NCBI RefSeq assembly: GCF_030272615.1
Contig: NC_081407.1
Coordinates: forward strand, 378,454,400 to 378,518,399
DNA length: 64,000 nucleotides
Reading direction: 5' to 3'
Source: Cryptomeria japonica
Lineage: Eukaryota; Streptophyta; Pinopsida; Cupressales; Cupressaceae
In this document: one piece after another, positions 47,831-58,439 of the stretch
Layout: the number at the start of each line of letters is the position of its first letter
Numbering within the stretch: the first letter of the stretch is position 1
Translations under genes and position numbers: made by a program
The notes under the pieces: generated by a model
What the model saw: the letters and a program-made list of their open reading frames with translations, nothing else
Databases searched by the model: none
Told to the model about the DNA's origin: nothing

Positions 47831-49854
47831 ATGGCATCCCAGGATATACCTTCGTAGGCTCCTGATCAAGATCCACCTTCGCAGGCTCCTGATCAGGATC
47901 CACCTGCACAGGCTCCACATCAGGATCCACCTGTGTAGGCTCCACATCAGGAGCCACCACAACAGGATCCTCCACAGTAGGATCCCCCCTTGCCGGACAT
48001 TGCTACTATTTTTTATTACAGTGATCGGGAGTTGCATAGGTTGAGGGCCATACTAGATGACCCTCGTACTGATGGCGTGTACAAGAGTATGTGCATGTCC
48101 ATTTTTGATTGTTTGCGGACATTGAGGGACCACTTAGTATCTCATACCTCATTCTCACCTGAGGTTATAGAATATATATATATAGACAGTTGAGGAGTGA
48201 GGTGAGGGGTCCTCATTCTTTTACTGATGTGGTGGGGGTGGTCTCGAAGGAGATCATCAAGGAGAGATGCTTCCCACAATATCAGGAGAAGAGTAAGGTG
48301 AGGGGATATCAGGTTACCAGATGTATCGACCCACAGGTTGCATCACTAATTTACCCACAATTCTTAGCAGCCCATGGTCGTTATCCTAATAACGACCAGA
48401 TTCCATTATACTTTGTACAACAGGTATTTGCTGAGGTTCATTGTCAGATGAAACCAAACTACCTTGATATTCCAGGATATTATGGACAGGGGAGTGGTAG
48501 GATTGCTGATAGAGATGCATATCGTAGGCGTGATAGAGCTCCGGCTAGACACAGGGACCTTGTTGGCAAGAGATTTCCTGCAGTAGTCCCAGCCATGGCA
48601 CCCATAGCGGATCACGTTGTGATTGCTTCTCAGAGAGAAGCAATTGATAGGATTGGACAAATTGCATCAGCAGTAGCCACCATATCTTCTGACAGGGTGG
48701 GCAGATATATGATGAGTCGACCACGTTCGCGATCATCCATAGATCATGCATCTTCTAGTCATGGGGGGGCTTCAGATTCAGATGACCGGTATATTTCTAC
48801 TAGCATCCCCTCCCCAGATGAGGTAGAAGCTATAGTCAGAGTTAGTAGACATGTACAGATGTCGCAGTATTTAGCCAAGGACCTACTACATGCTTATAGT
48901 TTTATTTCATGTCAACTTGGGATACCATTGGGTGATGTTAGAGAGGAGATTCTCAGAGATGGTCAGGCTAGAGTGGCATCGACACATACCCTGAGGCAAT
49001 CACAACATTCTCATCACTCTACACATGCTCCAGGCACTGACCCACCTACAGATCACTCTGTTGCTGCAAAGGAGGAGCTACGAGCTGATCAGCTCCATAT
49101 CACATATGAGGGCCAATTGGATTCATTCGAGGAGGAGATACGAGCTGATCAGGTGAATATCACAGATGGGGGTTTGGACTCATTTGAGGATCAGCTGAGA
49201 GATTTGAGCCATACTGGATTTATGGACATGCTACTACAGTCAGACACTTCATCTACGATGCCCACTCATCTAGTTAGCCCCTTGCACTCCTCAGTGATAC
49301 GTACAGCTAGAGAGAGATATGCAGGCACGAGTGATGTTGTTGATATGATCACGGGACAGGATCAGACTATATAGCCTACTCCAGGTGATACACAGGTATG
49401 TACATGTACATCTGCATTTAAATTTTAAGAAGATATGTATACATGTTGCAAATTTGTACCTGATAAATCTATATATATAGATCATGTTTAATAAATAATC
49501 TAGAGTTCTAAGTTTTAATTTGTAGATCATTTAAATTGATTGTGGACTAATCCTTAAATTGACAGTTAGCTCATGTCACTCCTTCCTTGAGCTCTGAGCA
49601 TGTGCGTAGGAGAGATTCTTTAGATGCTGTTAGTGTACAGGTTAGTTATGGTTTTTGGTACATATATGTACATGTATGTATGTACATGCACGTTACAATT
49701 TATATTTAAATTTTTATTTAAATCTACTTGGATTTGATGTACATGCACGTCTAGAGAGATAGATATATTATATTTAATATTTAAATAAATTCTACTTTTG
49801 CAGGACTCCTCCTCAGATGGTCGCTCAGTTCGTAGCCGACATGATCCCTGTTGA
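47831..49854 (+). CDS. Transposon companion protein, Pro/Gln-rich, function unknown (interrupted)
   Basis: Proposed exons are 47831-49395, 49566-49640 and 49804-49854, with donors CAG|GTATGT and CAG|GTTAGT and acceptors GACAG and TGCAG. All junctions are phase 0 and the total is about 560 codons. The N-terminus has repeats of the type APDQDPPSQ/APHQDPPAQ. A folded-looking part follows (ELHRLRAILDDPRTDGVYKS, then SFTDVVGVVSKEIIKERCF, FVQQVFAEVHCQMKPNY), then an Arg-rich stretch (YRRRDRAPARHRD), a Ser-rich stretch and a doubled segment (EELRADQLHI, EEIRADQVNI). Three TAG codons fall where the repeat expects CAG, and a fourth lies shortly before the first intron. A 2-bp slip in the (TA)n run near 48172-48184 shifts the frame. 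No related family is recognised. By analogy it may assist transposition as a DNA-binding partner. Confidence 0.6.
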
Positions 49855-49919
49855 TTTGCTCCAGACTTTATAGCTCATTTACATTTATCTTTTTATATAC
49901 TTTCATATTATATATATTC

Positions 49920-50340
49920 ATGCACGTACATGGAGACTTTTAGACTCTAGATTATACTTTATACTTTATACATGGAGTTTAGACTCTAGATTATACTTTA
50001 TACCTGGTTTGTGTTTGACTCTAGATTATACTTTATACTTTATACATGGAGTTTAGACTCTAGATTATACTTCACAAGTTTTATACATGTTTGATTATAT
50101 TAGATTTATACATGTTTGATTATATTCTAGATTTATACATGATGTTTGATTAAATTAGATTTAAATACATGTTTGATTAGATTGTATATTTCATGCATGT
50201 ACAACGAAGTTTTTCTCTAGATTATACTTTATACCTGGTTTGTGTTTGATCAGATTATACATGTTTGATTATATTAGATTTATACATGTTTGATTAGATT
50301 AGATTTAAATACATGTTTGATTAGATTAGATTTAAACACT
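49920..50340. repeat. AT-rich tandem repeat between the two transposon genes
   Basis: Units such as GACTCTAGATTATACTTTAT and ATACATGTTTGATTAGATTA recur many times. The repeat runs into the 3' end of the transposase frame, whose last residues are a doubled FKSNLIKHV. It fills the space between the two convergent stops, where termination signals should lie. Confidence 0.75.
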
Positions 50341-53279
50341 CTATATGGAATGGGCCTGTATGTTCTCAATGATGACTCCCCAAGATAATTAGGTTGCTCA
50401 AAGTGTTTCTTACACCATTCAACAACATCATGTGCATTTTCTATACGTTCTCCTCTATACTTTATTTGATGCTTTCTTAGAGCACGTTTGATACAAGCTC
50501 CTGCACCATCATGTTCACCCTTTCCATGACCACTCTCAAAAAAACTCCAAACATGTGGTATTTTGTCATTTCGATGATATCTACATAGTGCATAAAATGG
50601 CCTCGAAGATTTGAATTGTGTCGCACATCCATCAGACCAAACAAAATGTTTAACTATTGTTATTCCTCTATCTTTCAAATATTCAAAAAACTTCTTAAAG
50701 CAATGTTGTACAAAAAGTGTGTCATGCTCCTTATCATCACTGATATAGAAGTGGTACTCTTTCTTAATAACATGATTTTCAAATGTACTATCAACACAAT
50801 CCAAATTCATCTGTGCATGTCGATAACACACATGCACGAAAATAGTGATTTGCTTTGAAAAGTAATACTCTGATTGAATCTCTTTTTGATGTGCAAAAGA
50901 GTAATTCTCTACGAAGTCAACTACAGATAGAATGGTTCCAAGTTGGAAAGTGTCTCTTAATCTTTTAAATTGTTCTACTTGCCACTTGGCAAAAAAACCA
51001 TGGCATATGTATGGTTTTATCAACTTACGAAAATTTTCCATAAATGTTCCAATAGGTATTTCCTCTTCTACATAATCTAGCCTTGTAGATTCCTTTCCAA
51101 ATTTTGTTTCAAATTTTTTGTACTTGTAACTCTTGCAATTTACCATCTTCCTCATGTTAGTATCTTCATCTCTCAAAGGCAATTTAGCCAAGTCCCCGCA
51201 TGTTCCACAAATTCCTCTTATGCAATTTATTTGACCGGTTGCATTATCATCTGATTTATCACATAAGATGGATGCTATGAATTGACTTGTTTGTTTAGGA
51301 GGAGCAATTTTTTAACCATCATTATCTTCTCTAATCTTTCGAAACACCTGATAGTACAAGTCAAATTCGATGTGATAACGACAACAACAAGTTTCAAAAA
51401 CTTTGTTTAACTTCACATAATATGGCCTTAACCGTTCAAACATGGTTTGTCCAATCTTTATATGAGGGTTTGTTTTAGTAAACAATACATACAATTCATG
51501 TTTTGTTGTGTCTATCCAATGTTTTACGTGGAGATCATAACGATCAGGACCAATCCTTTGCTTGATAACATCTCTACTATTTGATGAAGGGTGAGTATTA
51601 TCATTCCAAAAACTTGTCACAAAGTTCCTATCAACATCTTCAATTCTATCAGAACGAGGAGCTCTACACATAATTTCCCAATTCCCTTCTAAGGTAGTAT
51701 CATCCAAAATCTTTCTCCTTTTAACATATTTAGATATTGTCCTTCTACTAAAACCAAACTCAGATGACAATGAAGAGATTTGTCTTTTTTGAGGCAATCT
51801 TTCATTTACTAAAGATGTCAACATCACTCTTCTTTAAATGGTCTTATATAGTTTTCGATATTTTTTACCAATGTTCACCAAACCTTTCTTAACATTATCA
51901 ACAGTAGATTTTTGTAGCTGAGAAGATTTCCTCTTTTGACTTGTTGTATCTATACCCAACAATTTCATTGGATCTATTAAGTCTTTATGAGTAAGTACAA
52001 TTGATAACAATTGAGCTTTTTCTAGTGTAGTATCAAGATTGTTGAAATGAGACATTATTTCTTTTCCACTTTTATTCATTGACTTCCTTTTAGTATGTCT
52101 AGGTTCTTCACTGAGACGTTTCATCTCATCCATATCCATTTCAAGTAAATGATCTAAATTTTTATAAGAAATATTTCTCTTCCCCTGTTTAGCTAGATCC
52201 ACAATATGCTCATCCATATCAGTGGTAGGAGGTAAGGAACCTGGCCCCTCTCCTTCAAAGGTCTCCATTGGTTCAACTTGGACAATCTCCTCCCTATGTT
52301 CATCAACTATATTGTGTTCTTCAACAGGTTCGTTTGCCCGTTCTGCACATAATTTAAGCTCGTTTGTGTAAGGTTCTTGAATTAATCATAGATTATTCAA
52401 TTAGGATTAAGAATAGGGGTGAATTTGGCTTAAAGCTTTACATGTTAAAATTAGCCCATTCAATTTGGTTTATTAAATTTAATTACTTTCAGGACCTTAT
52501 TGTTATAACTCTAATTAAATTACTTGTTTAGGTTTAAAGTTCAATTTGTTCTTAGGTTAGGATTAAAGTTCAATCTCTAATTTTGAGCACTAATTTAACA
52601 CATAAAATAAAATTTTGATAAATTAGAAATTCCAATTTTGAAAATTAAAAGTACAAATATTTTGATGCATGCATACGATAACTTAGGTGACCTCATATTA
52701 AAATCAATATGACCACATTTGAAAAAATATTTCTCAATTATTATACTTAACTACCCTTAAGACAGATATATTATGTGATATTAAAGGACCTATCACATGA
52801 AATTACTTGTACATGTAGATTAAATATTCAATATATATAATTTAGAACCTAGAAATTATGACATAATAGGTCTTATTAATTTTATGACTTAATAGGTCTT
52901 ATCTATTATAAATGAACTTAATTATATAGGAGAAAAATGCAACTACACTACAAGAAAGTTGATGGAATTTGAAATTTGCAGATACACATGTATTATCTCC
53001 AATTAATTATGCTTTCCAATTAAAAAAAATTATTTAATCCTATTATTTTCAATTAATTTAATTAAGATTTTTTAAATTAATTTTCATTAAAAATATTAGA
53101 TAAAAAATATTGAGTTCTAATTAATTGATATGTAATACATATTAAATTAAATAGAAATAAAATAAAAAATACATACTTGCATCATGATATCTTTGTCTTC
53201 TTTGTTCTCGATATCTTTCTTCCGTTTCGGGAGAATAATTCCTTGATGTCTTATTTTGCCTTCTCTTCTTGTTCCCCAT
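50280..53279 (-). CDS. Transposase with HTH, Cys cluster and DDE-like domain (two exons, two in-frame stops)
   Basis: Exon 1 is 53279-53177 (34 codons, basic: MGNKKRRQNKTSRNYSPE) and exon 2 is 52375-50280. The 801-bp intron has donor GTATGT and acceptor TTCAAG, with matching phase. The frame is about 732 codons and is interrupted only by TAA at 51834-51836 (codon 215) and 51312-51314 (codon 389). Residues about 218-258 contain a helix-turn-helix (LSSEFGFSRRTISKYVKRRK). Residues 406-427 carry a Cys cluster (C406, C419, C424, C427). The catalytic-like core has VVDFVENYS (Asp521), EIQSEYYFSKQITIF, ISDDKEHD, WSDGCATQFK (Asp616) and WSFFESGHGKGEHDGAG (Glu648, His651, Asp657). From memory, similar motif strings occur in uncharacterised animal and plant transposases, but I cannot name the family. 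It should recognise the GGGTGAA ends and subterminal arrays. Confidence 0.82.
52376..53176 (-). other. Intron of the transposase gene
   Basis: GT-AG intron of 801 bp, AT-rich, with stops in all frames. It separates the short basic exon from the main exon; phase 1 is preserved (A|AA codon). Confidence 0.65.
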
Positions 53280-53449
53280 GCTTTTACAAAAAACCTTCAA
53301 ATTATTGCCTTCAAAATAATTTTCAAATGTCTTCTCTCATCCAAAAATGCGAACTATTTTAATCATTTGTGTGATAAAAAATGAAAAAAATTATGGACAT
53401 TTATATGACTCCACAAATGAAAAAAAAATAAAAAAATGCGTCGGCCAGA

Positions 53450-53585
53450 GTTCGAATGAAAGCCGACATTTAAAAATTCTTGGGTTCCCTCGAACATGGC
53501 CATTACAAAAATGTGCGTGCCAAAATTGAGCTCATTGGTTCGAGCGAATGTGGGTTCGCTTGAACTGGTGTTCATTCGAACCTTC
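53450..53585. repeat. Right subterminal array of TTCGAGCGAA-like sites
   Basis: Five sites, including GGTTCGAGCGAATG (53538), GTTCGCTTGAAC (53553) and GTTCATTCGAACC (53570). The array lies just upstream of the transposase start and about 0.75 kb from the right end, so it could also act in transposase expression. Confidence 0.7.
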
Positions 53586-54284
53586 AAATTAAAGGTTTCT
53601 CCCAAAAAAATTCAGAGTTCTGAAGAATTAATGACTTCAGAGCTTTGGTTGAAAGCACGAATGAAATAATCTTGATAACCAAAAAATAGTAGATGGTAGT
53701 ACTCGAAGCAAGCTTTCCAACGAGTATAATTTTGTTATATTTTGAATTTGTTATGTTCTTGTTTTTTTAATTTTATGGAAAAGTGGTTTTTCACCAAACA
53801 TGAACTTCTCTGGTCAACGCATTGGGAAAAATAAGAAACTAATTCAAAAAAATTCTGAAAAATATCTGTGCCTCTGGTATTGATGTCTTCTTTCTAACAA
53901 AAAAAATAAAATTGAATTTCGATTTATATAGGACAAGTTATGTGTTCAAACGTAAACCTATGTTTGAATTATGACTAGTCAGAGTTCAAAACTTTATAAA
54001 ATGAAAAATATTGAACATATCACTATAAAACCAAATGCAAGCCCTGGATATTGATGTTACAAACCAAAATTTGAAATAATTGAGTTTTTATCATTTATAG
54101 AAAAAAAGTTATGCGTTTCGGGAGGCACATCACTCTTAAAATTTTTGAAAAAAATGTATATAGAATCTACGAACAAAATGCTAGAAATCACTAATTTACA
54201 TCATCTTCAAATTTTTAATAGTTTAAAAGTTATAGTTCTTGGAAGTTGAAGATTATTTTAAAAATGTACATCTCAGTGTGAAAA

Positions 54285-54322
54285 GTGGCAAAAAAGTGGG
54301 AACCATTATTGTGAGTTCACCC
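54285..54322 (-). repeat. Right terminal inverted repeat
   Basis: Read on the minus strand: GGGTGAACTCACAA, a spacer, TGGTTCCCA and TTTTTTGCCAC; partner of 44466-44500. Confidence 0.8.
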
Positions 54323-54326
54323 TGAG
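54323..54326. other. Right target-site duplication TGAG
   Basis: TGAG immediately after the right terminal TTCACCC, matching the left copy. Confidence 0.7.
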
Positions 54327-56480
54327 GCGGTATTAATATTTATGAAATTCATAAAAAAATATAATGTACGTGTTTTATTGTTGCTTCTACATTCTTCTTA
54401 CATTCGCTTAAAGATTTGATGAAGGTTTTCAAGTATACCCCTTGATTTTTCTTCTAGCTGCTTGCTATTATGTCTGAGGTCCTATGATGTTGGAGGAGAC
54501 ATGAAATATTGTTTAGTCAAAGGCAATAAGGTGCTTTAGTGTCGGTAAAAGCATAAGTTTTTATTAGACAAGTGAAAAATATCAGATGATTGGATTTTCC
54601 GTTTGTATGTTGAAACCCTAATACTCTACCCTATTTTGTGGCTTGCATTCATTTTGAACAATTCTTATATTACTTTCAAGATATATTAGCAAAGTTTAAG
54701 AAATCATGAGTCTAGCCTATCTGTTAATTAAAAAATTAACATTTTTCTTTTGGGTTACCATTGTCTCTTTGATTGTTAAGAAGAGTCTCATCTATTATGT
54801 TTAGTGATATCCTTTGTGTTGTCAAAACAACCACAAAATTATTTCATATATAGATTGTCATAAACTTTCTATATGTTGTTCTACATTTGAATATTTCAGA
54901 AGTTCTTAATAGACTTTGTTATTATGTTTTTGAAAATTCATCATTTTTTTCTTATTTTTTCCCTATTTTTCAAGTGATAAAAAGTTCCATGACAAAGAAA
55001 GAGAATCCATGTTCTAAGTAATTCTAAAGCTAGAGTTGCATTGTGTTGCAGATGTATCTTGTTAAATTCAATATACCTTTATACACCTACAAAACCTTAG
55101 TAATAATGTTATTTTTTTTTCAGATATTTTGCTGAGTTTTTTTATTCAGTTTACAAATAAATACCCCACCACACCACTTCCTGCTCTCCCACCTTCTTGA
55201 ATTTCTTTATTTTTCTACAGGTCTATATCCTCGAGTATTGCAAAATAAAAGCTAAACCAACAATGAAATAATACAAAGTGATAAATGTGGATTAAAATGA
55301 AAAAATGTTCTTTAGTCTCTTTTACCAGTTCACTCGAAACCATAATATCCCGATCTAGTTTGCAATCCAATCCATTGTGGGTGTGAGCATGGCACATGAT
55401 TTTGGGTCTAGATTAATGAAATTAAATGCATGTTTAGTATCTAAGCTATTAACTATGATTCTTGGATTCTCTATTTTCAATTGCATCTCTTTTATTATTT
55501 TATCACATTTTTCTTAAAAATATTGATTTTGGTTTTTTCTTGCTAAAACGTTTTTTATTATTTTGAAAAATCTTTAAAATAAGTTTTCCCCTATTATCCA
55601 TTATATTTCAAAATGTTCTTCAATTTGAAAAAACAATAATTATTAATCAGTTTCTTTTAGTTATATTGTATGAGTTATTGTTAATTAATAGTCCTAATAA
55701 TAAATTCAAACCTAATGGTTATTGTATCTTTCCATAATAGTTTGGAACCAAACAAGCTTAGATTTTACCCATTTACAATGCAATAAAAAAATTCACCAAT
55801 AATGTTTGTGATATTAAGTTCTCTATTATTCTTAACCATGCAATTGTTCAAATTGTTGAAAGAAACTATGATAATAGTCTCTACATTCTAATACAACTTT
55901 ATATTCCATTCTTTAGTGTGCAATAACTTTTTTTTTTTTTTTATTGTTTAGGAGATTTGTTTTGTTTAGTAATCCTTGTTACTTTTGTAGGTTTTGCGAT
56001 CTACGAGATAAAAAAACCTTAGAGCTCATTGTTGCAACAATTGAAGAGCTTGAAATTATATTCTCATACTTATAGTGCTTGAAATAATCTTTAGTTTTTG
56101 TAAACAAAATTTTTGTAGAAATCTTTAGATTTTTTAAACATTAAATTTGTCCAGGTTAAAGTTTGGTTCTAAATATCAAAAATATTTGACATAGCAATTT
56201 TGATATCTTTATTTTATGATTGTTGTTGAAAAGCATATCCTTGTAATTGTCTTAAGAATAAAAATACATTACAAAGTAGACAATTAAATGTAAATTGCCA
56301 CAGTTATGTCTAAATTTGAAATGTTTATAGCTTTGACCATTTCAATTTATCTGTGTATTAAAATTCATATACATTGTGAAATGCCTCGAGTCTCAAAATT
56401 TTTGATAGTCATAATATTGTTATCAAGTAAATTTTCTACAAAATCAAAATCTTTCCAATATTCTATTTTCTACTAATTTT
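54327..56480. other. AT-rich spacer
   Basis: No gene or clear repeat seen. Confidence 0.45.
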
Positions 56481-56483
56481 TGC

Positions 56484-56520
56484 AACTGGTGGGGACTCTA
56501 GCTGTATCATAGCTCTTGTT
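56484..56520. other. Possible LTR/primer-binding-site relic
   Basis: TTTTTGCAACTGGTGGGGAC recalls the LTR end and start of the internal region in TAT-type elements. Short and unsupported by a second LTR. Confidence 0.2.
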
Positions 56521-56739
56521 TAAAATCGAGTTGCCACCTTTGATTAAATAACTCATCACAAATCATCGATTTCACTTTAGCCAGATTAATACTTTATTGC
56601 TTTGAACCATTTAATGTTGGTCAATTGAGAAAAGAAGGATCAAATTTTCCTTACTCATCATGAAATTGAATATTGAAATCATTGAGCGACTTACATCGTT
56701 CGAAGCAGTCATGTGCGCTCGAAAAATGCGATGCTTTCA

Positions 56740-56986
56740 AGAAGCAATGCTTAAAATTAGTAACGATATTAATGAGCACTGCTCAAAAAGTAGTAGCGAC
56801 ATTGAAGGGTACCACTTGAAAGTAGTAATGCTACTGAGAGGCACTACTTAAAAGCAGTAGAGACACCAAGAAGCACCACTTAAAAAGGCACTACTTGAAA
56901 AGAAGTAGTGACATCAAGAGGCATTGCTTGAAAAGAAGCAGTGACACCAAGAGGCACTTCTTGAAAAGTAATAATGCTACTGATGC
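56740..56986. repeat. Minisatellite with palindromic units
   Basis: About seven units of 33-36 bp of the type GAGGCACTACTTGAAAAG followed by AAGTAGTGACACCA. Each unit is itself an inverted repeat (ACTACTT versus AAGTAGT), and base changes are often matched in the other arm (GCATTGCTT with AAGCAGTG). Confidence 0.75.
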
Positions 56987-57399
56987 TTATTTTCCATGCC
57001 TTAGCCAAATTTTCACAATTTTCATTTTTTGTGTTTTTCAATTTTTCAATTTTTCAATTTTTTTTCAATTTTTCAATTTTGTTTTATTATTTATTTTTTT
57101 GAATTTTAAAATGATCTTTACTCTATGCTGAAGTAGCATTATTAATACCTTAGAAAAACATTTTTCTTTCACACACACTAGTTAAAAAAAAAACATTTTC
57201 AACATCCTTATTGCTTTGTGGGGCCAACAAAGAGAGTTTTTTTTGAAACTTTTGAATTCTCCCTACTTTAAGTCAAGATTGGGGCCAAAGTAATGCCATG
57301 AAAAAAATCAAAATCCCTTGAAACCTTGCAAAATTTATATGTTGAAAGCTTGTGGTGGGTCCCGACAAAGATTTTTCTTTAAAAAAAGCTTTTAATTCA

Positions 57400-58060
57400 C
57401 CATTTAATGTTTAAAGTGGGGCCCAAGTAGGTGTGACGTGGTAGTGGGTTGTAAAGGCAAAGGTAATGAGTGAAGTGGATGGAAAAGGGGGGGATACGAT
57501 GAATAAAGGGGAGTTACAAGAGATAAGGAAAAGGTAAGGGTGACGATAGGTGGTAAGGGGTTTAGGAAATAGGAGTATAGGGGTTGTGGGTTATAAAGAG
57601 TTAATAAGAGGTTGGGTGTAGGGTGTATGGGGTAAGATAGGGGTAGGGTAGGGGTAGATGATAGGTTAGGATGGACAGGATAAAGAAAGGGGTAGGATGT
57701 AAGTTAGGGGATAGGTTAGCTTAAGGAAATAAGAGGCTAGTGAGGGTGTAGGAAATGGTAGTAGATAAGGAAATAAAGGGAGGTTTTAGAATATAAAGTA
57801 TGATCTAGGGTATAGGAAATGCAAGTTGGGAGGTGGTGAGGAGATATAGGTAGTGGATAGGTAAGTTTAAGATAAGTAGGAAGTGAGGGTTTTGGAAGGC
57901 AGGGTAAATAGAGGATAAGAATGGTGTTAAAGAGGAGTGGGAGTTAATTAGGATGGAGGTTAGGATAGGTAATCTTAGGGGAGTTACGAGAGGTATGCTA
58001 AGATGGGGGGAGGGGTGAAAGAGATGGATGAGAATCAATCAGGATTGGGCGCCCACTGGT
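57400..58060 (+). repeat. Purine-rich, G-skewed tract with G-quadruplex potential
   Basis: Over 600 bp in which the plus strand is mostly G and A with TAGGGG/TTAGG-like words. Runs of three or four G at 57614-57654 are spaced by 2-7 bases (GGG, GGG, GGGG, GGGG, GGG, GGGG), satisfying a quadruplex pattern. The Pro/Leu/Ser-rich minus-strand frame is an artefact of this skew. Not a canonical telomere repeat. Confidence 0.65.
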
Positions 58061-58439
58061 AATGCTGGGAGAGGCTTCATCCTAGAGAGACTTGTCCTAA
58101 TTACATCTTAACCACCTGGGATCTATCTACTTTAGCAATCCTAAAGGGAGTAAAACATGTTTCGGAAAATGCCTTTAGTCAAAGATAGATCTGCATTACA
58201 CAACAAGGGGACAAAATTACCTAGTGTATATCCAAAAAAGGTGAATACTTATCCAGGACTAGACATTTTATCCAAAATGTAGTTCAATCTAATCCTACAT
58301 GACTTGTGGTGTTGTGCTAGCACTCTGTAATATTTCCTAAAGACAAATATTTTATTTGGATGATGCTCGACATGCACATTTTGATGACCGAAGATTAATG
58401 ACAATTGGTATTAATGAAAAAAGTTGATGTATGTTGTGT
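58061..58439. other. Spacer between G-rich tract and LINE fragment
   Basis: No gene seen; may be part of an older element. Confidence 0.3.

Larger units (their letters stand above)
44466..54322. mobile_element. Two-gene DNA transposon, 9,857 bp, superfamily unassigned
   Basis: The left end GGGTGAATTCACAA and right end (reverse complement GGGTGAACTCACAA) match 13 of 14. After 3 mismatches both continue with TGGTTCCCA and a TTTTxGCCA block, giving imperfect inverted repeats of about 35 bp. TGAG flanks both ends (44462-44465 and 54323-54326) as a 4-bp target duplication. Inside are subterminal TTCGAGCGAA-like arrays, a palindromic satellite, a plus-strand gene (47831-49854) and a spliced minus-strand transposase (50280-53279), tail to tail. 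A 4-bp duplication fits Sola or Chapaev-like elements; it does not fit hAT, MULE or Harbinger. Intact ends but interrupted genes suggest a fairly recent, now silent copy. Confidence 0.85.

Noticed and set aside
48190-49374. Host gene unrelated to the transposon
   Set aside because: It lies between intact terminal repeats, is convergent with the transposase and decays in the same way, so it is better treated as part of the element.
44461-54327. Classical CACTA element (left end read as CACTG)
   Set aside because: CACTG at 44459-44463 does not match the right end; pairing is best from GGGTGAA, and TGAG fits as a target duplication of 4 rather than 3 bases.
57600-57760. Interstitial telomere repeat
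   Set aside because: TAGGGG and TTAGG words occur but no regular TTTAGGG periodicity is present.
57805-58038. Pro/Leu/Ser-rich minus-strand frame
   Set aside because: Explained by the purine skew of the opposite strand.
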